Source: Chrysochromulina parva (Eukaryota; Haptophyta; Prymnesiales; Chrysochromulinaceae). Taken from it: a DNA stretch of 17,597 nt. The notes beneath the pieces are model-generated. The model saw only the letters and a program-made list of their open reading frames with translations, was not told the origin of the DNA and did not search any database. Of this stretch, positions 1 to 9,700 are shown one piece after another. The DNA is taken from contig PJAB01001071.1 in the NCBI GenBank assembly GCA_002887195.1, positions 1-17,597 on the forward strand, in the 5' to 3' direction. A program made the position numbers and the translations under genes. Numbering within the stretch: position 1 is the stretch's first letter; each line of letters opens with the position of its first letter.

Positions 1-153
1 ACCTCTGATTGCCTCCCTCATCAGGTGGCTGCTCGCCCTGATGACCTCTGATTGCCTCCCTCATCAGGTGGCTGCTCGCCCTGCTGACCTCTGATTGCCT
101 CCCTCATCAGGTGGCTGCTCACCCTGCTGACCTCTGATTGCCTCCCTCATCAG
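1..153 (+). repeat. Tandem introner cassette array, 43-bp unit x ~3.5
   Basis: Units start at 1, 44, 87 and 130. Each carries CTGATTGCCTCCCTCATCAG followed by GTGGCTG. The first three continue with a CTCGCCCTG-like segment; the fourth diverges after GTGGCTG into TTTTCTCTTGCAG. Each unit holds a branch-point-like CTGAT, a pyrimidine run and CAG, so the array offers several equivalent 3' splice sites, each followed at once by a GT. It is read as the 3' part of an intron of the gene that ends at 586. The donor lies outside the window. Confidence 0.85.
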
Positions 154-586
154 GTGGCTGTTTTCTCTTGCAGTCAGCGTGCTTTCCTGGCGGAAAGGCT
201 GCTACAGACCGCCCAGGACGGCGCGAAGGAAAGGTTACGGCGGCGTGCCTATCCAGCGCTCGGCCGAGGACGAAACCGACGAAGAGGACGAGGACGACGA
301 GGACGACGAGATGGAGGCGGCTGCCGCGCAACCGGCCGCGCAGCCGGCCGCGGCAACGGCTCTCAACGGCTCTCAAGGGCTCTCAACGGCCGCGGCAACG
401 GCTCTCGAAGCGAGTCGCAATGCCCACGAACAGCACCAGGAAGACTACCAGCGTGGCAAGGGCCTCGACGCGGCCGACGCGGCCGACGCGCCCACGCTCG
501 CCATGACGCTCGCAAGCCTCACGAGGGGCGGGACTGCGGAGGGGGCGGGGCTCGAGCGCGCAGCATACTTTGAGGAGGAGATTTGA
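154..586 (+). CDS. Last exon of an upstream gene, acidic and Ala-rich C-terminus (partial)
   Basis: No known family is recognised. The frame is open from the last cassette acceptor (CAG at 151-153) to TGA at 584-586. A second, more conventional acceptor, TTTTCTCTTGCAG, ends at 173 in the same frame, so the exon may begin at 174 instead. The encoded tail starts with a basic segment (WRKGCYRPPRTARRKGYGG), then an Asp/Glu run around 270-312 and Ala/Gln-rich sequence with short AALNGSQG-like repeats, and ends YFEEEI. This frame was chosen because of the acidic run, the amino-acid composition and its link to an upstream acceptor. The 5' exons are outside the window, so length and function cannot be judged. 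The next gene's start codon is only 32 to 179 bp downstream. Confidence 0.5.
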
Positions 587-765
587 AACATGGCAGGGTC
601 CGCGCGTCACCTTTAAAGATGCCACGGGCGAACGAGAAAAGTCATCATGGTCCATATATTTCTACAAAATGCATGCACGTCAAAAATTTGGTCTTGTCTA
701 CGAACACGTCAAAAGTCATCCATTCTCACCGGTCTCTTGCTTTGGCCAATCCGGTCCTCAAGAAG
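587..765 (+). promoter_or_regulatory. Short intergenic/promoter region before the giant gene
   Basis: This stretch is clearly richer in A/T than both neighbours. It holds a TATA-like CATATATTT around 653-660 and a CCAAT around 746-750. ATG 619 lies in the downstream frame, so part of this region may be coding. ATG 766 was preferred because it has A at -3 and follows the AT-rich stretch. Confidence 0.4.
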
Positions 766-3700
766 ATGCCGCCTGCGCTGCTGCCGCCGAAGCCGCAAGC
801 GCGGGCTTGGACACTGAGCGACCTCATGCTCGATGGCATTGGCAGCTTGATCAGGAATCACGAGCCGCAGTTCTCGCCAACGCTGCCGCCCGTCTCTGCC
901 GGCACTCGGCGGCGCAAGCCGCTCTGTGGGCCAGGCCCGGCAGCCAACCCTGTGGACGACGAGTCATGGACCCCCGTGGACCGGCTCCATCTTCCGGTAC
1001 GCGTCGCACCCCTCGAGATCAACACGAGCCCACCCTCGTCTTCCGGCGGCGCGTCCTCAAGGCGGCAGAGCAGCCGCAGCGCGCGGCATCGCAGCAGCGG
1101 CGGCATCAGCAGCCGCTCGACAGCCCGCAGCTCCATGCGCAGCGCGCGCACCCCCAGGCCAGCAGACGCGACAGGCTCCGAGCCGGCCACAGTCGACAAG
1201 GATGGCGGTGCGTCTAACAGCAGCCCATTCCTTCGCAGCGCGCGTGGCTCCCCATTCACAGTCGAAAAGGACAGCGCGCGAGGGCGCCTCGCCTCGCTCC
1301 AGGGTCAGGACGCCCGCGCCGTGGCGGGCGCGACGGACGCGGCCTCCTCCCGGCGCTCAACACCGCGCTCCTCCCGCCGCTCCAGCCCGCGCCGTATTGG
1401 GCAACCCACCGCGAGCAGCGCCGCACTGGGCGCCGCGCTGCACCCGTCTGATGCGCTGCACCCGTCTGATGCGCTGCACCCGTCTGATGCGGTGCACCCG
1501 TCTGAGGAGGGCGACCGGTCGCGCATCAGCACAAGCATGAAAATGCCCATCACGACGCGCCTCGCCTCAAATGCCAACGCTGACCTCATCGCCGACCTCT
1601 CCAACGAGGCGCGCTCGGCACGGCGCCGACTGAGCGCCTCGGCGGCGGCGGTGTGCAGGTGGGATGCCGCGGTGCCCTTGAGTGCATGCTGATTGCCTCC
1701 CTCATCATATGTGCATGCTGATTGCCTCCCTCATCAGGCTTGCATGCTGATTGCCTCCCTCCTCAGGCGTGCATGCTGACTGCCTCCCTCATCAGGCGTG
1801 CATGCTGATTGCCTCCCTCATCAGGCGTCCATGCTGATTGCCTCCCTCATCATATGTGCATGCTGATTGCCTCCCTCATCAGGTGGGATGCCGCGGTACC
1901 TCTCACCTCGAGCGATCTCGCGCACACGCTCGGCTATGATGAGTACGAGAGCTACCTGCACGAGCTGGCGGCGCTCGAGTACGCGCTGCCTGAGGGCTGC
2001 CTAGACCAGCATGCAAGTGCTCACCACGGCGCCCTCCCCTCCCCACAGGTACGTGAGCTTCTCTGAGCTCGAGGCCCGAGCTGCTGATGAGCGCGCAGCG
2101 CGACAAGCGGCCGAGGCGGCGGCGGCCGAGGCGGCGGCCGCGCGTGCGGCTGTGCGGGCGCTCGCTGTCGCCTCATTAGAGCAGGCGAACAATGAGCTCG
2201 CTGAGCTTCAGATGTTCATTGACGAAGCGCATGCGCAGCTCGCTCTGCAAGGCGATGACGAAACTGACGAAGCGCATGCGCAGCTCGCTCTGCTGGGCGA
2301 TGACGAAACTGACGAAGCGCATGCGCAGCTCGCTCTGCTGGACGATGACGAAATTGACGAAGCGCATGCGCAGCTCGCTCTGCTGGGCGAAGCGGCGACG
2401 GTCGCGCAGGCTGTGTGCGACGTCTCCTCTGGCGCCGTAACGAGCACTTGCATGCTGGGCCTCGCTGCCGAGCCGCCGGCCGGCACGCCGCCGCGGCCAC
2501 TGGCGCATGCACCCGACGTACGAGTGGAGCTCCCCAGCATGCAAGCGCTCACCACGGCGCCACCCGACGTACGTGTGGAGCTCCCCAGCATGCAAGCGCT
2601 CACCACGGCGCCACCCGACGTACGAGTGGAGCTCCCCAGCATGCAAGCGCTCACCACGGCGCCACCCGACGTACGAGTGGAGCTCCAGCTGGCACGCGCG
2701 ATGCGCCAGCTCACCCCCCAGCCGGCTCAACCCCCAGCCGACCCCTCCGCCCACGAGGCCCAGCATGCAAGTGCTCGCTACGGCGCCCTCGAGGCCCAGC
2801 TCGCACTGGCGCAGTCAAGGTGCGCACGGCGCAGTCTTCCCACAGGTCCTCGAGGATGATTGCCTCCCTCATCAGGTGCGCATGCTGATTGCCTCCCTCA
2901 TCAGGTGTGCACGGCTCGTCGAGGTGGGGACGGAGGCGAGGCAGATCATCGCCCACGTCGACGCAGAGGAGTCGCGCGTGCTCGAGCAGCGTCGAGTCGA
3001 TGAGATGACGCACGCGCTGCGCAGCGAGAAGCGGCGACGCGGCGGCGCCCAACTCGGCGCGCGCACCAAGTCGCCCCCGGGTTCGTCACCCGGATCTCGC
3101 CCGAGCTCGCGGCTCGGCTCGACGCCCAACTCGGCGCCTGGCGCGACGCCCAACTCGGCGCCTGGCTCGCGCGCGGGCTCTCGGCAGCCGTCGGGTCGGC
3201 CGAGCGTCGCGGCGGGCGTGGGCGCCGCGTTGGGCGCCGTGTTGGGCGCAGCCGGACCGGCGGGCGGCGCGCCCAACACGGCGCCCCATCCGTTCGGAGC
3301 TCACCGGAGCTACGTGGAGCTCATCAGCGACTCTGGGAGGGCCACGGCCAGCGGCGGCGCGAAGGGCGGCGCCAGCATCGCCTCGCAGCTGCCGCTCGCG
3401 GCCGACGCCGCCGCACCCGTACGTGCACGCACGGCGGCGGGCGCGGCGGCGGGCGCGGCGGCGGGCGCTGTGCTGGGCGCGACGGGCGCTGTCCTGGGCG
3501 CGGCGGCAAGGAGGGCAGGGGGGGCGGCAGGCGCGGCGGCCACTCATGCGCCTGCCAAGTCCGCCGCTGCCGCCAAGTCCGCAGCGCCCTCTGGTGGGAG
3601 TGGAGGCGCTGTCCTGGGCGCTGCCCGCAAGGCCTCCCCAGCCGCTGGGCGCTGTCCTGGGCGCGGCGTCGGCGTCGGCATCGGCTCGAGCAGCTCTCGA

Positions 3701-6700
3701 TCTCCGAGCGGAGATCGTGCGAGCTCTCGATCTCCGAGCGGAGATCGTGTGGACGGCGCCTCTGAAGCTGCTACTAGCCGAGGTGGCACGGGCGCTCAGG
3801 ACGGCGCCTCCGAAGATGCTACTAGCCGAGGTGGCACGGGCTACGCGCATCCACTCGAAAGCGTTCGACGCGAGCCGCCGGTGGCCGTGGCGCTCAGGAC
3901 GGCGCCGGTGGCCGTGGCGCTGGCAGCAGAGGTGCCAGAGAAGATGCCATCGAGCGCTGTCCTGGGCGCGGTGCTAGGGAAGATGCCATCGAATGTTGCC
4001 ATGCCGGATGCAGCCGTGCCGGATGCACGCCCCCCTTTGCAACCGTCCGGTAGGCCTGCTGCGCCCAAGACGGCGCCCAATGTGCCCAAGACGGCGCCCA
4101 GTGTGCCCAAGGCCGCGCCTGCTGTGCAAGGGAAGGCTGCGCTCAAGGGGAAGGCGACAGCATCCATGACGGCGCTGTCGCGAGCAGCGGCCACGGAGGA
4201 CGATGAAGAGGACGAGGAGGAGGACGAGGCCGACGAGGACGTCGACGAGGACTCCGGTTCGCAGGGGGACGAGGAAGGCGGGCCTAGCACCCTCGGGGCC
4301 TCCAGCAGGGCCTCCAGGCCGCCCAGGACGGCGCCTCGCCCTCGCCGCCGCCGCACGAGCGCTCCTGAGCGAGGCGCCGTCCTGAGCACCAATGGCATGC
4401 ACGTACTCACGGACGGAGTGTCCACAGGCGACTTCCGCAAGCGGCATCAGCTCTTGGAAGAGCTGCGGCGGCCCGCCTATTGGCGCGATCGGCGACCCAA
4501 TCGATGGGCACCCGTCGGCTCGCGTGACCAGCCCGTGCCGACCACCAAGACGAGCATGACAGACGGTGCGTATGAGAGGCTGGCGCTGATGGAGGAGGAG
4601 CGGCGACTGGCTGAGGAGAGCGCCAAGCAGGCCGCCGAGGCCGCCCAGCTGGCCGCCAAGGAGGCCGCCGAGGCCGCCCAGCTGGCCGCCAGGGCGGCCA
4701 AGCAGGCCGAGCAGGCACGTCTGAGTGCCCTTGCCAAGCTGGCGGAGCTGCCCAAGCCGCAGCTACTACCAGCCCGTCTTGAAGCCTTCGTCGATCGCTT
4801 CGTCGAGGAATCTCGCCGCCGCGAGGTCGGGCGCCGTGTTGAGCAAGCCGGCCTCTTTGCTGTGGAGCTCGAGGGCGCGGACGGCCTCGAAGCCGTCGAC
4901 TTGACCAACACGAGCGACCCGTACGTGGTCCTCAAGCTGCCTGGGCAGGAGGAGTGGCGATCGTCTGTGGTCCCTTGGCAACTGAACCCTCGATGGAATG
5001 AATCGGCCTCGTGGCCCATCGAATCGCTACGAGAGCTTGCCCCTCTCGCACTCACGCTCCAAGTATGGGATCGTAATCACTTCGCGCAGGACAAGCCTCT
5101 GGGCGAGCTCGTCATCCCTCTCGGACAGTTGGCGGACGCATGCAAGTGCTCGCCACGGCGCCCTCTCGGACAGTGGGCGCACGCTACGCGGATAGATTAC
5201 GAGCGCCATCCCCTTGTGGGGAATGGGAATGACGAGACGCGGATAGATTACGAGCGCCATCCCCTTGTGGGGAATGGGAATGACGAGACGCGGATAGATT
5301 ACGAGCGCCATCCCCTTGTGGGGAGTGGGAGTGGGGCCACCGTTACGTTTGCCCTCGTGTGGACGCCCGGCACGGCGCCGGCACCCCGCCGCGCCGAGGG
5401 CCCTCTCGGGGCGGAGATTGTTGCGGAGATTGATTGCGAGGAGAAGAGGGTCTCAAAAGAGCGCCATGGTGAGCTCTCAAGAGAGCGCCATCATGCAATC
5501 GCGGGTCAGGAGGAGGAGAAGGAGGAGGAGGCGGAGGAGGAGGAGGAGGCGGAGGCGGAGGAGGCCCCTCTGGCGCCCACCACGGCGCCCACAACAGCGT
5601 CGACACCTGCGGCAAAGCCCACGCCCACCACAGCGCCCCCGGCGCGTGTGCCAACCGCACCTCAAGCGCAGAGCGCTGTACCGAGCGCTGGCGGACTGCC
5701 TCCTTCCTCGATGCCTTCCTCGCCAGCCAAATTAGGCAAGATGGGTTCGTCAAAGGAAGGAGCAGCCGCGGTGACGGCGGCGGCCGCCGCGACGGCGGCC
5801 GCGACTGCCGCTGCGGCCGCTGCGGCTGCGAAGCGCGCCAAAGGAGCCCACCACGGCGCCAAAGGAGCCCGCGCTGCCTCCGCCGTGAACAAGCGGTCGA
5901 GCACCGTTCCCGCGCTCACATCGACCCCATTGTCTAATGTGGACAAGTTACAGAATGGACGTGGCGGCGGCGACTCACAAGTGCCCAGCACGGCGCCTAC
6001 CGCCCCAGGGGGGGCAGGGCACTCGCATCGCTCGTCACGACCCGACACCCCAGGCCGCCCCCTCACGCCCACCCGCCCCGACCTCGGCCCACGCTCAGTC
6101 AACACCGCCAAGCTCGCCCAGCAGCAGCAGCAGCAGCAGCAGCAGTCCTTGTCAGGCCGCCGCCATCGCCGGGCCAGTGCGCACTCTGTCGACTACCGGC
6201 TCGTCGACGTGCGCGCCATGCGTGACTTCAAGCGCATGCATATCGACTATTCGCGCCACACCGACCTCGATCGGCTCCTCGCGGCGCTCACCGTCCGAGA
6301 GGGCGGCGGCACCGCCGCCGCCGCCGCCGCCGGCAGTGGCGCTCAGGACGGCGCCGCCGGCAGTCGCGCTCAGGACGGCGCCGGTGGCCGTGGCGCTGGA
6401 GGTGACGTGGCCGGGGCGAGCTTAGGCCCAGCTACCAGCTCACCGCTCGAGGACGCGGCGAGGGCGCTGCTCGCCGTCGGCACGACGGGCGCCGCAGCCT
6501 TGGCTGTAGCGACGGCGATCCCGCTGCCCAAGTCGGCGCCAGCATCTCCCCGGCATCCCCCCGCCCGTCCCCCCGGCCGTTTCCCCGGGGAGATGGCATC
6601 TCCCCGCCCATCTCCCCCAACGGCCAGTCCGATAGCGAGCACCCATGGCGCTGGGGGCAGCGGCATGAGCTCCGCCCGATGTAACCACCCGTTTCAGATG

Positions 6701-9700
6701 TCGATGGCAATCAACGCTCTGGAGGCCGCAGCGACGCCAGTGCCCACCACGACGCCAGTGCACACCACGACGCGAGTGCCCAGCACGACGCACTCCAGTG
6801 CGTCTTCTCCCCTTGACGCCTCCGCCCCCGCCTCTGGCCCCGCGTCAAAGGTCGCGCCTGGCACGCGTTCATCGCCGTACAGGCCCTCCGCCGCGACCTC
6901 GCACACGTCGCCAGCCTGGCCATCGCCGTATGCGCAGGCGATGCAACTCGTGCGCCGCCCTCCGTCACGCAGCGCCGTCTTGGGCACCGCTCGCCTATTG
7001 CGGAGCGCCGTGGTGGGCGCCGTTGGGTCTGCACGAGCGCGCTCCGGTACGGCCACTGATGGGCGTCATGGTGGGCGTGCCATGGAGGACGTCTCAACCT
7101 CTGATTGCCTCTGATTGCCTTTTATGACCTCTGATTGCCTCCCTCATCAGGTGGGCGTGCCATGGAGGACGTCTCAACCTCCCCACACGGCGCCCCAGCA
7201 GCCGGCAGATCAGGGAGATCAGGGAGATCAGGGAGATCAGGGAGATCAGGGAGATCATCGTCGGCGCACACGGCTGCCGACGGCAGCGCCAGCGATGGCG
7301 ATGGCGACGATGGCGACCCACCTCATCACGAACTTACGGTGAGCGCTGATGACCTCTAATTGCCTTTGATGACCTCTGATTGCCTTTGATGACCTCTGAT
7401 TGCCTCTGATGACCTCTGATTGCCTCTGAGGACCTCTGATTGCCTCCCTCATCAGGTGAGCGTGCGAGCCGCGGCGATGGAGGCGTCGGAGCAGCTGCAA
7501 AGGGGCAATGCACGTGGAGGCTCGCAGCACGAGGCACTCGAGGGTCATCATGAGCCTGAGGAGCTCGATGACGAGGGTCATCACGAGCCTGAGGAGCTCG
7601 ATGACGAGAGTCATCACGAGCCTGAGGAGCTCGATGACGAGGGTCATCACGAGCCTGAGGAGCTCGATGACGAGGGTCATCACGAGCCTGAGGAGCTCGA
7701 TGACGAGGGTCATCACGAGTCGGCGCGGCCCAAGGTTGGAGTGCCTCTCTCATCAGCGAAGGTCGGAGTGCCTCTCTCATCAGCTACGGTCCACACGGCG
7801 GCACCAGCAGCGGCACCTGCAGTCGCGCGTGCACTGGTACCATCTCAAGCACCAGCGGCGACGCACGCAGCTGCTCGTGCGCTCGCGGCGACGCGTGCAC
7901 AGCCTGCGGAGGATGGTAAGGCTACCGGTAAGGCTGGAGGGAGGCGCTCATCTCGGCGCTCGTCGGGGGCCACTGCGTCACCATCGGCGCCGACTGCGCC
8001 GCCGACGAGCGCAGCTCAAAGGGCGGCGCCGTCACAGGCGCCCACGACGGCTCTCGACGCGCCGTCTCGGGCGCCGACAGCAGCAGCAGCAGCAGCAGCA
8101 GCAGCACCGATGGCAGCGTCGGCTACGGCACCCACAGCGGCGGCACTAGAAGCCAGTGAGAATGATCGACGTACGATTACGAGCCTGATGGCGCTGGCTG
8201 TGGCGGAGGCGGAGGCGGAGGGTGAGCTTGGGTGGGCAGCGCTGGCGCCTGGGGCAGCGATGGCGCCTGGCACAGCGCTTGTGAAGGCACCTGCATTGGC
8301 GACACGCGCAATCGGAACCCTTGCATTTGAAGCCCCTGCAATGGCAACCACTGCAATGGCAACCACTGCGGCGGCGCCATCACATGCCTACTCGGCGCCC
8401 GTCGTGCCCTCCGAAGCGGTCGCGAACGCCCTGGCCGCGGCCTTGTTCGGCACGACCCCCGCGAGCGGCGCCGTGACGGGCGCTTCCTCCGAGTCGGCGG
8501 AGGCACACGAGCACCTCCTGTTATGGCTCGAGACGATCTCGCTCACACCTCCCGGCTCCGATGGGGGCTCAGATGGAGGTTTCTTGGAGGACCGGTTCTC
8601 AGACGCGAACGATGCGTTGAGCGAGGCCGCTATGCGCCGACACAGCGCCGCGTACAGCGCCGGGTACCGGCACGGAGAGGGACGCGGCGGCACTGAGGAG
8701 GACGGCGGCGAGGGCTGCAGCGAGGGCGGTTACGGCGAGGGCAGGTCATGCGAAGGCGGCGATGATGAGCAATGGAGCCTCCCTCAATTGCTCTCGCAAT
8801 CCGAAGGGTTCGCCGCCAGAGGAGCTCGCTCGCTGCGCTCCTCCAAGGAGCTCTTTCTACCGCTCCAAGTGCCCACCACGACGCGAGTGCCCAGCACGAC
8901 GCACTCCAAGGAGCTCTTTCTACCGCTCCATGCGCTCTCGAGGTCTTCAGAGGGGAGGCGTGCCTCCAGCCGTGCCTCGAGTGAGCCCGACCCCTGGAAA
9001 GAGGCTGAGTACGACCCTAATTTGGAAGCGTACGACCCGTGGGCCGGTGACATGGGCAGCGGCAGCGGCAGCGGCGGCAGTCGGCAGCGGAGCGCCGTGC
9101 CGAGCAGCCAGCGGGGCAGCAGCCACCTCGATACCGGTCCGTTGAGCGCTCGGCACAGCGCGCGCTCCGGCGGCTCTACCGCGCGCTCCTCCGGTGAGAT
9201 CTCCTCCGGCGAGATCTCTGTGCTCTCGACGTATTCCTCCGTCTCGTCCTCCATCTCTCTCGGGCGCGTCGGCGGCGCGCACAGCCACCCGTTTGGGAGC
9301 CATGCCATCCAACGGCCGCGGGGCATTCCCCGACTTGGCGAGATGACGGACACGCGCCCTCCCCGCACGCCTGGCGGTGCGGGAGTGAGCGGCAGCGGTG
9401 TGAACGGCGGTGCGGGAGTGAGCGGCAGCGGTGTGAATGACGCGCCATGGCGAGCGCCACGCCTAGAGCCCTCGGAGGCGGCCGCGTCGGGCCTGGCGAT
9501 CAGCTATGCCATCGAGCTCGCCGGGATCGTGGCGCGTCGACACCTCGCGGCGGAGGAGGCGGAGGAGGCGGCCATCGCCCGGTCCGAGCTGGGCAGCGCT
9601 GTGACGAGCGCTCGGTACAGCGCGGCGCTGTCGGAGGTGGGCAGCGCTGCGTCATCCGAAGGCGGCTGCTCCGCATGGGATAGCCAAGACAGCGTAAGAC

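Noticed and set aside
1..153. Regular repeats resembling a CRISPR array
   Set aside because: There are no unique spacers; the whole 43-bp unit is repeated. The cassette recurs inside introns of other genes in a eukaryotic setting.
570..1540. Overlapping plus-strand ORFs at 570-1217 and 926-1540
   Set aside because: They are other frames of exon 1 of the giant gene. Only the frame ending at 1692 connects through the cassette intron to the next exon.
2507..2904. N-terminal part of the long ORF frame before 2905
   Set aside because: In this stretch the frame gives shadow-type peptides (CKRSPRRHPTYEWSSP) and runs through the intron at 2820-2904. The coding frame here is the one ending at 2819.
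3086..3850. Long minus-strand ORFs opposite the giant gene
   Set aside because: GC-rich third positions remove stop codons from the antisense frame. Composition is Arg/Ala-rich and no splice or family support exists.
7339..7455. TGATGA and CTGA motifs in the introns resemble C and D boxes of intronic snoRNAs
   Set aside because: The motifs repeat many times with no guide-like variable spacer, no terminal stem and no fixed C-to-D distance. CTGAT is better explained as the branch site.
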